Source: Larimichthys crocea
Taxonomy: Eukaryota; Chordata; Actinopteri; Sciaenidae
NCBI RefSeq assembly: GCF_000972845.2
Contig: NC_040021.1
Location: forward strand, 7,545,291-7,609,290
Length of the DNA stretch: 64,000 nt
Direction: 5' to 3'
A program made the position numbers and the translations under genes. Shown here piece by piece: positions 25,592 to 37,456 of the stretch; position 1 is the stretch's first letter, and each line of letters begins with the position of its first letter. The notes under the pieces are model-generated. The model had not been told where the DNA came from. It worked only from the letters and a program-made list of their open reading frames with translations, and ran no database searches.

Positions 25592-28544
25592 GTGAAATTC
25601 AGCATCACTAACATGCAAATATATATGTTGTAGTCCAGCAACAAGTCAGTTATGTATTCATACAATGTGTCGGATCATAGCTCTAATCCACCAAACTCGT
25701 CTAGTGCCAATATATTTCAAGAACAGGGACCGAATCTTGTAGAAGACATGACTCATATTTCATATCATATCAACTTTGTGTGTCGCTCAGCCAATGTTGG
25801 AGGTTTGCTGTCAATCCACTTCAGCAATATGTTTGTTTTTCTTTCACAGAAAGGGAGAATACAGAAAACGTCTAACAGCCCAAACAGCAAACACACAGAG
25901 GGTCTTTGTTTAATTCATTGTTTAAAATCTGCAATAATCTATCTGATATATTCCTCTAATACTCACTTATATGTTTATAAGTCCATACACAATGAATAAA
26001 ACAGCCAACCTAAGTGTGATAAGACTTTATTTTAAAATAAAGTTTCCAAAGATACCAAACATGTGAGGCTGAATTATGCATAAAAAATATTTCTATTTGA
26101 TATCACGGTGCATCCATTACTACATTTAGTTTTAAAATATCAATAAGTACTACCTACCGCAGTGGTAAAAGTGCTTTAGCATCTCCTTGCTGCTTGTATA
26201 CTGGGATGTTTTAAGCTCTGCAGCAACATTGCAGTGTTTACACTGTAACCTCACATAACCTGCCCAAACAAAGTGAATCCTTCTGCAAAGGCGACTCCCC
26301 AGAGGGGCCGATGCTGCTGTGAGTGGGGAACTGATGTCGAGTTGAGAGCAGAGGACTGAGGTCAGGTTATGCAGAGACCTGGGATGGATGCCAGGATACA
26401 CGTGGGACACTGGATTATCTGCTTATCGTCGCCTTCATAATTGCAGAGGGTTTCCTGAGTGTGATTGTAATGGTAGACATGGTCAAAGAGGGTAATTGCA
26501 ACGCTTCAGTCTTCTCTTGTTCCTAACGGGATAAGTCACACTGTAGTGTCCAAGGTGAGGTGAAGGTGAGTTTGGCTATAGTTGATTTATTTTATTTTTT
26601 TTAAATGTCCAATTTCACAGCAGAAATAAACATGTTTACACCTCAGGTCTGCTGATGATCCACTGCTTTGCCGGTTTTAAGGTTTGTCAGAAAGCGGAAG
26701 GACTCCCAACATAGCCACAGATTTTAAGCTTCAAAACAGCTCTTCAGAAACCTGTGGATGACGTCATGCATACAGCATCAATTCTTCATACTGTCAGTGG
26801 TCAACAAGCTCATCTCCATGACAAATGAGCAAACTCCATCCGTGGTTAAAAACCATGTGATACAGTTGAAGGTTTCAGATGAAGCGAGTTAAATGGACTT
26901 TAAGCAGGGATTATTTTATCAAACTAAATATGTTATGTTTTGATAATTTACTCAAATTTGCACGTTTGGATGATTTAATGATTTCATTAATTTACTCATA
27001 AGTTAACAAAAAAAAAAGAACACAAGGTAAACGTAGATAACCACTCTCCTCTGGTACTCAATGTACTGTATGTTGCCTTCAGGGGATTAATATGTTCAGT
27101 TTTTAACCCACAGAAGTCAACTAGTTCATAACTCATATTATTTTAAACTCAAGTTGAAACAATTTGTGATGTTTGTGTTGTGTATTCCTGTATTAGCAGT
27201 GTGTATTTGTATAAAGACCCATCTAGGGACTGGTGTCGCAGACTAGCTTAGGCTATAAATGCTGTGGTATGTGGCACTGGTCCATGCACTTGTCCCTATA
27301 AAAATGAACATTAAATAAATAAATAATGTTTAACCTATTTATAAACCACATCTAAGACAAATTTCCATTGGTTTGTGATCGTAAATAAAGCGTTTCTGAG
27401 AGGAGCAGGCAAGTTAAAGGACAACTGCAGGAGGAAACGGCTTGTGTACAATGTAAACATTTCTAAAAGGATTATATATATCTGACTGAATCACAGTGAA
27501 TTTATGTTGCCCAGCCAAAAACTCAACTTGTGTCAAAGTAACAAATGATTATGGACATGCACAATAACAATGTTCATCTAGCCTCGCAGTAATAAACGTG
27601 CACGAGGGGACAAAAGCAGGATCCAAATATAAACAAAGTGGTTTCTTCACTATATCTGACCCTGAGCTGAAACCACACAGCTGCTGGTAATGGCTGAAGT
27701 AAAGTGATCTGGCTGTGCTCTGTGGTGAGCTGTACCATGTAATGACTCTGATCAAAACATTATAAATTAGCTTGCATACAGAAGCTAATGGAAACCCCAG
27801 CTGGGATCTCAACACTCTCTGATTCACTTCGAGGAAACACCTCGTTTGTTTCTCTTTCTTTTTTCTGCAGACAGGCATCGCGGAATTTGTTCCAGCTCGT
27901 TAACATTTCACAAATGTACAGAAACATTAATTTTCTTTGTAGAGTCATTATTTCAACAAATGTTGAAGCATTAGCTGCTATATTACATTACCAGCACCAT
28001 GTTTCTAACACATAACAATATGTTTTTATAATTGGTCATCGACCTGCTAATGAAGTTTAGGTTAAAGCTAGTTTTAAATTAGTCATTTACTCATTTGGGT
28101 CGTACCATTAGAAAAAAAAGTAATGTCTTAGTGAGATTTGTAAATCCGTTGTTAGGAAATCAAATAGAAGATGAACTTTGTAAACAAGAGATCACAGTTT
28201 AACAAGGAAGAGAAGTATTATTGTAATACTGTTTAACTTAATTTACAATTCTTTGTAAATTCAGGAAGCACTTGGTTTTTATCTTTAGAAGATAGGAGGA
28301 AGATTAACTATATTGATCCCTCAAGTTTTACACACATACAGGCCAGAAATACAACCACACACTCACACAAAGCACAGATATAGACATGCAAATGTGGAGA
28401 GAGATGGTTGAGCATTGTGCAGTTACCTAGTGGCGCCCTAGGAGCAGTTAGGGGTTCGGTATCTTCCTGAAAAGGACCTTGCCAGTGCTCAGGAGGTCCA
28501 TGCTGGACTTCAACTCCCTGTCGTCTGAGCTACTGCTGCCCTTT
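25592..28544. other. Intergenic with one R1 copy, no supportable gene
   Basis: Contains R1 copy 4 (26,605-26,815, plus) and a 20-bp perfect palindrome at 26,024-26,043. The part at 28,400-28,540 (tagtggcgccctaggagcagttagggg) resembles another worn dispersed repeat. No coding exon recognised. Confidence 0.55.
26605..26815 (+). repeat. Dispersed repeat family R1, copy 4 (internal deletion)
   Basis: Keeps aaataaacatgtttaca, then jumps to caggtctgctgatgatccac, ttgccggtttt, gctcttcagaaacctgtgg and atgacgtcatgcat. About half of the family consensus is missing. Confidence 0.7.
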
Positions 28545-28745
28545 GACAATATAAAGAATGGATAGTGTATGCATGATATCACCCACAGGTTTCTAAGAGC
28601 TGTTTTGAAGCTCAAACTCTGTGGCTGCTTGGCTAATCTAAAAATTGGCGAAGACATGGATCATCAGCGGACTGAGGAACTGCTGTTTTTGCCACTTCAG
28701 CATTGGCTTCACTTCACAGCCACGGAGGTTGCCACTTGATTCATA
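28545..28745 (-). repeat. Dispersed repeat family R1, copy 5
   Basis: Reverse-strand copy: cacccacaggtttctaagagctgttttga, ggctaatctaaaaattggcgaag, gatcatcagcgg, ttggcttcacttcacagcc and ggttgccacttgatt. Truncated. Confidence 0.7.
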
Positions 28746-31700
28746 GAGAGTAGAATGAGCGGGATACATCTGATTATGCTAATTTATCTAATGTTAATAA
28801 CAGAATGGTTTGGAAGCCATTTTTGGGAAATGTCACATAGTGACAGCTACGTTTTATTGACTAAATCTCCATTAGCTCCTAATCACTTAATCCAACTTTG
28901 ACTTCATGGACAGCTGGTGAACCGGTTCCCCTTTTTCTTTTTGTACATTCATCAGTGCACTGACCTTTTCCCTTTGTGTAGGGTAGAGCGACAAATGTCT
29001 CCACGGACCTCGCGGCTTGTAATTTAAGTTCATACTCTCACCTTAAAACAAATGTCAGATTTTCAAAGAATGATTTATGTTTTCTCTTCAAAAACCCGCA
29101 CCAGAATGAAACCCTGCAGTGCTTTTGTTTAACGTTAATGTCCAACAGACTCCAACAGTATCCCTCTCCTGACAACACGGCATGCTGAGAAACCTCCCTG
29201 TCTCCATTCTGCACATAAACATCTCACTTCAAATCAACATCGGAGTTGTGGCAGGAGATTACAAAATAGAAATCTGAAAGAAAAACAAAAAGTTTAAATT
29301 ATTTGTATTGATTTCTCTTTTTTTTTACTTCGTGCTCGTGACACTGCCCACAGTGTTTCTGACAGGAATTCGATTGTTCAGTGACACCTTTTATCTTGGT
29401 GGTTAAATGCTCCACCGCATCCAATCAGCTTGGATTAAGACTTTACTTGAGCCAGCGGAAGTATGGTGGTAAGCGATTTCACTTCAGCCTTAATGTAATG
29501 AAAGTTGTCGTTTCATTCAAAGAAATAAAATAAAGCCGGGAGCACGAGTCTGAAACACAACTCTCCTGATCATTTCCACAACGGTGACATTTGTGCTGAC
29601 ACTTCACTGTGACCTTTACAAGTTATTGGCTTTCCCCCCCTCTTTACATTAACAAGACTTCCTACCAGTGTCATTCATGTCCAGTAGAATGGCCACTATG
29701 TGATTCAGTATGTTGCTATTTTATAGTGTTTATTGCAGCAAAAGCTATTTTCCTATTTCGAGAGAAAATCAATTCCACTTGACTCCAAAAAAACGTAACG
29801 TGGGACGCAATTTATATATAAATACAGCAGTCAACTGTCAGCAGATTCATGGTGCATGAAAGATTGAGAGTAGTACTAGTAAAAACACCACAGTAGTGGG
29901 CTACTACTACTATGGTGTTCACCTCCATTCATATTCCCCATATTCACTTTACATTGACTCTGCATCCACGCTCTGCAAAGTCAACAGCACAGACTGTATA
30001 AATAAAAATGTACATAGTCTCTGTCATGTCAGCCATAAGTGTGGTGACACTGACTATTACTGTACCATCTTGCAGTCCTCCGGCTAATGGAAAAATGGGC
30101 AAAAACATGTAGTGTGGGTGTAGCTGAGATAGACCGAATCAGCTACTCATGACGGCACCTGCCAGTCAATCACATTTTGAACAGGGAAATCAAATAAACA
30201 GACAAAATATAATTTAAACTGGATGTCTTAACCCTCCTGTTGATCCCAGAGGACAAAGGCAAGGCAAGGCAACCGGGAGGACATTACAAACCTGCCAACT
30301 GACAGTTACAGAAGAAATATTGCTCTATCCAGTTTAATTATTGTAAATTTAAAATTTAATATAAACTGAATGTCCTAAAAACTATATTTTGACACATAAC
30401 CCCTGGTGAAAATGTAGGAGCCCTGCAGTCATCTCGGTTAAAACTAATCTGTGTTTGTCTCATGAAACACCAAGTTGTTGGAAGTCACATGACACACAAA
30501 CACCAGCTGCTGTAGCAAATTATAGGAAAAAAAAAAAAAGATACACACCCTGACATAAATTCAATAAGTGACTGTATTTTATTCTGACAGAATATTGACA
30601 TCTACTTCCCTCACCAGAGCTGTAAGGCTGGGAATAATGGCAAGGAACACAAAACTATCATCATCTGTTGCCAACGGTGCTGTACTATCATCTGCGACTC
30701 CTCTGATGGATTCTCAGTGAAAACACAGGTCATCGAATCACAACTAAAAATTTGCCCTAAGAGTCTTAAAACTCTTCAAAGTATATATCAATTGAAGTTG
30801 TTTTCCAATAATACTTTCGTTCTTTTCAAATTGTTAAATGTATTTTATTCCTATAAGGTGCAATTGTCAGTATAGCAGCAGTAATACTCAGTAGATCGAT
30901 TATCACTTCACAGAACACGTAATTAATTTTTACACTTTTGTTTACAGTTTACTGCCAATAATCCACTAAAGCCCCAAATGTATTCCCTTATTAACTCCCT
31001 TTATTTTGTTATTACAGTAGTTCACAACATTTTGGCTTGTGGGCCCTCAAAATAAATTCTTTATTAACCCCTTATTAATTCATTAATTTGAAGAAGAATT
31101 AAAAATATGCAAAAAGAATTAGAGAAAAGTCAGACAAATCAACATTATTTTAGTGACAGAAGAAATGTATTTTCTCTTTATTCATTTAGTGACACCGCAG
31201 AGTTTTCTTTTTGACAAATATATCCAGTTTTATCCCTGTAAATATGCATTTTTTATCTGCAAAGCCACGGTATCCACTCTGCATTTATATGTGTTATCAA
31301 GTGCACTATTCACAAAAAAATCAATACCTGTCAGTACCAATACTCTGTGTTTGTTGTCACAATAAATGGCAGCTGACAAAAGCAAAAAGAAAGTGTGGAT
31401 TAAGCAATATGCTAATGTCCCATGTGACGCACACCTGATGCATGGAGGCCAGTAATCGAAACTCATCTGTTACTATTAACAAATAATCAAACAGTAATGG
31501 GCGTATCTGTTTAAATTAGGCTGCATTTAGTCTTTACACAATCTGCTGCTGAAGTAAAAACTCTCTGTGAAGGTTCTCAGTCATTCAGGTCAGCCTTCAT
31601 CAAGAAGGGTTAAATCTGGGGCAGCACACCGTTTCACCTCACAGCGATCCAACTGTGAAGTGAAGCCAATGCAGAAGTGCCAAAAACTGCATGTCCTCAA

Positions 31701-33233
31701 ACGTCCACTTGAGGCTGGTTACAGACTCCATAAGTCCCCATGTTAAGATGTCCAACTTCAGAAATAAACATGTTTACAGCCTGGTACAAAACACAGTTTT
31801 GGTCTGTATCGATAATATTACCGTTCATGACAACTGTACTGAGCCCGAATTTCTATTTATCTCGCTAGTTTAAATTATATTAAGACTTAAAATTATGCAT
31901 AATTAACAGTGTTGCTGCTTTAATTGAGAGGTAGGTGCTGTTACCAGGTGTCATGCCGCTGATGATCTGATTGGATGAGAGGTGAAACATCTTCACGGAT
32001 CTACAACCAAGTTCAGTTGCCCCAGATTTAACTCTTCTTTAACAATAAAATAAAAACTGTTTCCATCAACTCTAAACTGACACCCATTTACTTTAGAATT
32101 TTAACAGGTTTCATTCACTCAACCACCATGAAATTCAGCCAATAGATAAAAACACCATCTGCACTTTAAACCCAGTCAAAGATGTGTTTAGCTCTGAGAG
32201 TAAAAGCTTCTGATCATCGCCTTTGAGACCCCTGTAGTGGAAAAATCTTTTATATTTCTCACTCTAGTAGGACAGCGGCTCATCCAACTGAGGATTATAA
32301 GAGGGGATGGGAAATCAATATTTTCAAGAGGGAAAGGAGGGAATAGGTAAAGAAAGTTCCCGCTACAGTGTCAGTGCATTTCACCTTTATAGAAACAACA
32401 TTGTGGATTATTTCTGTTTAGATTTAAGAGTCATTTGTAAGAGGTGTTGCAGCATTTTGGACCATAAATGAATGCCATGAACCTGAGATGTTGTATGCCA
32501 TGTCACAAATGAGAGGCATATTTCTTCTGATTCACTAAGTTTTATTTCATGTCCACATGAGTTACCCCATAGGAGCCACCCAGCATGCCAAAAACAACTG
32601 TCCGAAATGGAAAAAAGTAATAACACTAACCTCTAGTGCTTTGCACGGTGCTTCGAGAGCGTTGTGTGGCCTCTCTTCTTCAGCATCAATAATATTGCAT
32701 AACTCTACACAACTATTTATAATACTCTCTTTCAGAAATGCATTCATTGTTTTGTTCATGCAGACTGTAACATCAGTCAACTTATTGATCTATAATACCA
32801 TTTTTAAACATCAAACATCTCTGTTTGTTGTTGTCATTCTAGACTTTAGTATCCACCGAATTCTCAGTCTGAACTTTCAGTGAGCAGACGAATCAATACA
32901 GGACATTACTCTGAAAAACATTAACATTATGGCCTCCTACATGCATCATTGCAGTTTTCTCAAGCAGAAAATGGGCTTTCAAACCTCTGAGCAAAGGTTC
33001 AGATAATTCCCTTTAGATTTCCTGGTTTTAGTGACGTTGTATATTTCACAAGCCATTCCCTTGTAGAAAAAAAAAAAGAAGAAGGAGTTCATGGCCATGA
33101 TATTTCTCTGTCAAATTGCAGGAGGAAGACAGTGCAGGGACAGCAGGGTCAGTGATAGAGTGCTTTGCCCTGAGAGGCATGGAGGGACTTGCAGTCATAA
33201 AGGGAGCGACACTAAGTGAAATGGCATGGACGG
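28746..33233. other. Intergenic, no supportable gene; R1 copies 6 and 7; includes kcns3 3' UTR
   Basis: R1 copy 6 is a short minus-strand fragment at about 30,070-30,175 (ctccggctaatggaaaaatggg). Copy 7 is listed separately. Up to several hundred bases below 33,234 probably belong to the kcns3 3' UTR; the first minus-strand AATAAA I noted is at about 32,541-32,546. No other gene seen. Confidence 0.5.
31650..31975 (+). repeat. Dispersed repeat family R1, copy 7
   Basis: One of the best preserved 5' halves: gtgaagtgaagccaatgcag, aagtgccaaaaactgcatgt, cctcaaacgtccacttgagg, ctccataagtccccatgtta, aaataaacatgtttacagcc and gttcatgacaactgtactga. The 3' half is lost after gtgtcatgccgctgatgatc. Confidence 0.8.
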
Positions 33234-34733
33234 TCATTTTGCAGCCCCATTTTCACAAGTGTCATTATCATACACCTCTATGTCCTGGAGACTGGAGGCA
33301 TCTGTATCATCCCCTACACTGCTCACACTTGTCCTGAAGGCAAAAGCTCCTAAGAAGGGATAGACACTGTCAGTGAAAAGGTCTCTGATGTTATAATAAG
33401 GGAGTTCTGGGTCTTGTCTTTCAGGCTTAGTGATACACTGTCCCTCCATGGCTTTGTTTCTTTGATAGTACTTTGAAAACTTATTGAAGATGATGGTGAT
33501 GGGCAACGCCACCACTAACAGTCCACAGATGATGCACAAGGTGGCCACTATCTTCCCCGGCACCGTCACCGGGCAGATGTCACCATAACCGACTGTGGTC
33601 ATGGTGATGGTTGCCCACCACCATCCTGTAGGGATGGTCTCCAAATCTGTGGACTCTCCTTCCTTCTCTGCAAAGTAGATGAGGGCTGAAAAGATGGAGA
33701 TCCCCACCGAGAGGAAGAGAAGCAGCAGACCCACCTCTTGGTAGCTGTGGCGGACGGTGGCACCCAGCGCTCGTAGCCCGATGGAGTGTCGAGCCAGTTT
33801 GAGGATTCGGAAAACCCTCATGAGGCGCAGAACCTGCACCACCTTGCCCACGTTTTCTAAGTTCTCATTCTCCTCTGCACTCTCCTCGTCTGCTGTTTCC
33901 AGAGCTAAAGTGGCGTAAAATGGCAAAATGGAGGCAACATCGATGATGTTTAAGGGGTTTCCGAGGAACTTCCTGCGAGAGGGCGCAACAATGAGCCTGA
34001 TGATGAACTCGGCGGAGAAGCAGGCAATGCAGATCTCCTCCAGGATGGCGAGGACAGGGTCCTCGATGGGTCTGTCATTGTCATCCACAAGCTGAAACTC
34101 AGGCATGCTGTGGACACACATGGCAACGATAGAGGTCAACACCAAGCTGAGGGAGGCCACAGCTATGATCTTTGAGCCTGTCGAATGACCTGGATCCTCC
34201 AGCCTGAGCCAAATGTAGCTCCTCAGTTCTGCACACCAGGCACCTTTGAACTTGGCCAAGTCTTTATCGAGAGCAGAGAGCTCCTCAAAGGAAGAGTCGA
34301 AGCTTGGCTGTTGCTGGTCGTCGCTCCTGATGTCCCAGTCTCTGTCCTCGATGTATTCCTTCCTCTCGTGGTACCAGTTGTTACAGCAGGAGCTCAGATG
34401 GAGCTCCTGGATGCCCCAGTACTCGATCTCCTGGCTGAAGGAGAAGACGCATAGCTCCTCCATCATGTGTATACGTCCCGTGTGGTAGAAGTTGAGCACG
34501 CAGAGGAAAACCCGGGGATTCCTGTCAAAGTAGTACTCCTTCTCAGATGGGCTGTAGTCATCACACAGTTCCAGGATCGCCGCCTCGCTTTGGCAGTGCA
34601 GCAGACGAGCCAGGCGTGTGTGAGGGAAGCGGAGCAGCGTGTCCGGATCCACTTCATATCGTACCCCTCCCACGTTGAGGTGGACCTGATCCTCCTCATT
34701 TCCCCTCCGGTGGAGGATTTGCCCATACCCCAT
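33234..34733 (-). CDS. kcns3: Kv9.3-type silent voltage-gated K+ channel subunit (KCNS3)
   Basis: Modulatory Kv alpha subunit of the KCNS (Kv9) family. Members do not form channels alone but assemble with Kv2 subunits in the plasma membrane and shift their gating. Intronless CDS of 499 aa (human KCNS3 491). Seen in order: N-terminal T1 tetramerisation domain (NVGGVRYEVDPDTLLRFPHTR; FDRNPRVF; EELCVFSF), six membrane segments, an S4 with spaced Arg/Lys (RLMRVFRILKLARHS), the selectivity filter TVGYGD (GYGD at residues 382-385) and S6 with VALPITIIFNKFSKYY. The C-terminal end (DTDASS near the end, CENGAAK last) matches KCNS3 better than KCNS1 or KCNS2. The ATG at 34,733 sits 4 bases inside an exon whose acceptor reads ttatCAG/GACC; a TTG six codons upstream lies in the intron. 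Teleosts have two kcns3 copies; I cannot say which this is. Confidence 0.93.
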   Translation of the reverse strand: MGYGQILHRRGNEEDQVHLNVGGVRYEVDPDTLLRFPHTRLARLLHCQSEAAILELCDDYSPSEKEYYFDRNPRVFLCVLNFYHTGRIHMMEELCVFSFSQEIEYWGIQELHLSSCCNNWYHERKEYIEDRDWDIRSDDQQQPSFDSSFEELSALDKDLAKFKGAWCAELRSYIWLRLEDPGHSTGSKIIAVASLSLVLTSIVAMCVHSMPEFQLVDDNDRPIEDPVLAILEEICIACFSAEFIIRLIVAPSRRKFLGNPLNIIDVASILPFYATLALETADEESAEENENLENVGKVVQVLRLMRVFRILKLARHSIGLRALGATVRHSYQEVGLLLLFLSVGISIFSALIYFAEKEGESTDLETIPTGWWWATITMTTVGYGDICPVTVPGKIVATLCIICGLLVVALPITIIFNKFSKYYQRNKAMEGQCITKPERQDPELPYYNIRDLFTDSVYPFLGAFAFRTSVSSVGDDTDASSLQDIEVYDNDTCENGAAK

Positions 34734-35285
34734 GGTCCTGATAATTGCCAAGAGAAATGAAGGCTGTCAATTTTATGGACTTTTATTTTTTTATGACATG
34801 AAAATTCCCAGCAAGCAAATGCAGTCAGGATTGTGAGTGGTACATTTATGTGTTTGGATGTCTATCAAGACATATTTGACTGCACTGTTCGTAGAACACA
34901 TTAGTCCTCTGAAGGAAGAAAAAAAATCAATACAGCACACACAGGAAATGGCTTGAGCCGAAGTGAGTGAAGAGGCGTGAGGTACTGTCACTTCTTTGAG
35001 GGCTCATGTACAGGATTATCACCAGAAGAATCAAATTACAGAACGGAGTAGACTAACTCAGAGGAAACGAGAGGCAACAAGTTGAAACTAAACCCACACA
35101 TCATCTCAAGTAATTATTAAAACACTTTGTTTTCCAGCATGTGTAGATTTCTCTATTGTTCTGGGTTCATATCTCAATATTTAGAGCTACATGCTGGTTT
35201 GCATGAAGGTTTTCCCCACCAAACACTATTTGCAAATCACTTTTAATTGGAAAAACTGAATCCAAAACATAAAGCTGACACATAC

Positions 35286-35600
35286 CTGTATTTGGAGCTT
35301 TTCTTTCCATGAAAATAACTTTTTATCCGGGTGGTTTAGTTTTCATATTCTGGTTTAAAAAAAAGAAAAGAAAAGGCGCACACAGCAGCAGGTCGGTGGA
35401 GGGAGGAGAGCTCTGCTGCTGCTGCTGCTGCTGCTGCTGCAGCTTCATGGACGGGACAAGAAGAGCTGGAGGCGGGACAGCGGCACGGCGGCAGTTTGTT
35501 CCCTTTTACAGAGAACAGGGAGGGGCGAGAGAGTAGGGGAGGAGAGGGAGGGATAGATGGAGGCTGCACAGATGTAGGAACACCCTGCGAGAAATCACTG
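35286..35600 (-). promoter_or_regulatory. kcns3: kcns3 5' noncoding exon and promoter region (5' limit uncertain)
   Basis: On the minus strand the sequence AAATACAG/gtatgtg gives a strong splice donor at 35,285. It pairs with the acceptor at 34,738, leaving an intron of about 550 bases. The block is GC-richer than its surroundings and contains the CAG/CTG array, as expected for a first exon with promoter. The transcription start is not determined. Confidence 0.6.
35413..35442 (-). repeat. kcns3: (CAG)n trinucleotide array in the kcns3 5' noncoding exon
   Basis: Nine perfect CTG units on the plus strand followed by CAG, so the transcribed (minus) strand carries CAG repeats in the predicted untranslated leader. 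The array has no CAA-type interruptions, unlike the mideas tract. Confidence 0.9.
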
Positions 35601-36339
35601 TAAGATTACACAGCTGTTGTTTTTCATGATCGTTTATTAATTACATTCTAATTCTATATTTTTCTGTGATATTTAATATAAGATCATAAACTTTATTAGT
35701 GCACCTGCAATCATTGTATGCATGTTCAATATACTTTTTTTAATTTGCACCTCATGTTTGTGCGAAACTAAAGCTGACCACAGCTTCTCTGCACGCTTGA
35801 GGGAGTAAAGTAAGTAAAATCACAGTGACATTTCAATCCTCTGTGAAAAAGCACTGCTGGCAGGCTTACTGCCAAACTAAACAATAACAATAACAGTATT
35901 TGGCAACAAAGGGGAAGTACAACATAGCTTAACTTTATAGGAACAAGTTAGTAAAGAGAAACTGCCGTGACTCCTGTTTGACAATTTGTAATCTGTGAAA
36001 TAAGTTTTTTTCCATCACTTGTTATATTACCTCAATAAAAAGCATCATCAGTATCTCCCAGATGGGCTCTTCTTCCTAAAAGCACCAAACGCTTGCAGGG
36101 TGTTGTGAACTTTCTCTGTTACTCCCTAAAATTAATGTGGCATTTTAACGTCTCTCTTTCTCATTTGGGTAAACAGACTCTGTGCACCTTTTTTAGCGCA
36201 GCGTTTGTAAGGGGTTTTTTCTCTGTACCATAGCCAAGGCTGAATCAGTGCAAAACAAATGACTGACCCAGGGCAGGAGCCAGGACAGGAGTCTTTACTG
36301 AAGTAGGTCTGGATATTGAACCTGTGAAAACATTTTTCA

Positions 36340-36560
36340 ATTCATGCATCCATTTTCTATAACCATCTATCATCATCAAGGCCATGAGGGGGGGGGCTGA
36401 CTTGGGGTGACACCATGGACAAGTCACCAGTTCATCACAGGACACAACCATTCACACCTGCAGCCAATTTAGAGTCACCGTTTAACCTATTGAGTAGATG
36501 TCTTTGGACTGTGGGAGGAAGCCAAAGTACCTGGAGAGAACTCCACACAGAACACACTTG
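36340..36560 (+). repeat. Common teleost dispersed repeat (worn copy)
   Basis: Contains catccattttctataacca, ctgacttggggtgacacc, atggacaagtcaccagttcatc, ggacacaaccattcacacc, caatttagagtcaccg and ttggactgtgggaggaagcc in the order usual for this very abundant fish repeat. A reverse-strand relative lies at about 45,540-45,770 and short pieces at 15.19 and 18.04 kb. Confidence 0.75.
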
Positions 36561-37328
36561 CTATGAGGCAATTGAATTAAATGTTATAGCACTAAAATAT
36601 TCATCAATCAACAGAAGTTATCTCATGACACCATTTATATACAGCAAGTCTAGACTATATTCTTAATATTTTTTACAGAGACCCAACAGTTCCCACCACA
36701 AGCAAACACTTGGTGACGGTGGCTAGAAAAACTTCTTTGGAGCTTTACTATCAGCAGATTAACATATGATTAATCAATATCTCTTGATAAATATTAAATT
36801 ATGTTAAGTTAATTAACAAAATCCTGAAACGTGATCCCTTTATAGTTTTTCAGTTGTGAGAATTTGTTGATTTTCTTTGCATTATCTGATAGTAACAGCA
36901 AGTCTTGCACCCTATCAGGTTACTCCAGCCACTGTCACAAAGATTTCAGTAGTGAAGATGGAGATGTATGGGAGCAGCTGATTCTAAATAAAATGCTAAT
37001 TTTCTGTTTGTTTTGTTTTCTCATTATTTCATCTTTTTATTGTGATTCTTATATATATGATATAAAAACCTAGTGAGCATTTTTCCTTAGTTATAAAATG
37101 CCCTTTATAATAATTAACATTAAACCTTAAGCACACTGGGTGACCCTGTGGGGTTTAGGAATAAACAACAATGTCCCTATTTTAATCTAGCTGGGAAATG
37201 TTAAAAAATAAGGATACATGGAAAAGAAGTTGGACAATCAGCCTTTTTTTTAAGTGTGCGTTGAGTCTCAGTTGAGGCCAGATTACAAGACACTTGTCCA
37301 ATCATCCCCATCAGGCTGTAATGGGATC

Positions 37329-37334
37329 CACCTG
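37329..37334 (+). promoter_or_regulatory. E-box CACCTG upstream of zpax A
   Basis: CACCTG about 125 bases before the start codon, in the context CACCTGTGTG. E-boxes bound by FIGLA in this zone are known to drive ZP genes in oocytes. The match is only six bases, so assignment rests on position and on the similar site upstream of the second copy. Confidence 0.35.
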
Positions 37335-37456
37335 TGTGTAGTTGTATTTGTTAAGCAGGAACTTCCCTCAGCCTGCCCAGAGAACCAGTCTAGAGATTAG
37401 TCCTACAAACTCTATTAAAATCTGCCAAAAAAAGGGACTTTAAGATCTCATGTGCC

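Larger units (their letters stand above)
35601..37456. other. Intergenic between kcns3 and zpax A
   Basis: No gene. The upstream half is AT-rich. A dispersed repeat sits at 36,340-36,560. The last 130 bases before 37,457 hold the zpax A proximal promoter, including an E-box CACCTG at 37,329-37,334. Confidence 0.6.

Noticed and set aside
12300..33000. CRISPR array, operon or other prokaryote-like system in the gene desert
   Set aside because: No regularly spaced repeats or dense coding frames. The repeats seen are eukaryotic dispersed elements and microsatellites.
34185..34760. Open frames antisense to kcns3
   Set aside because: They lie opposite a well supported Kv channel coding exon and have no features of their own.
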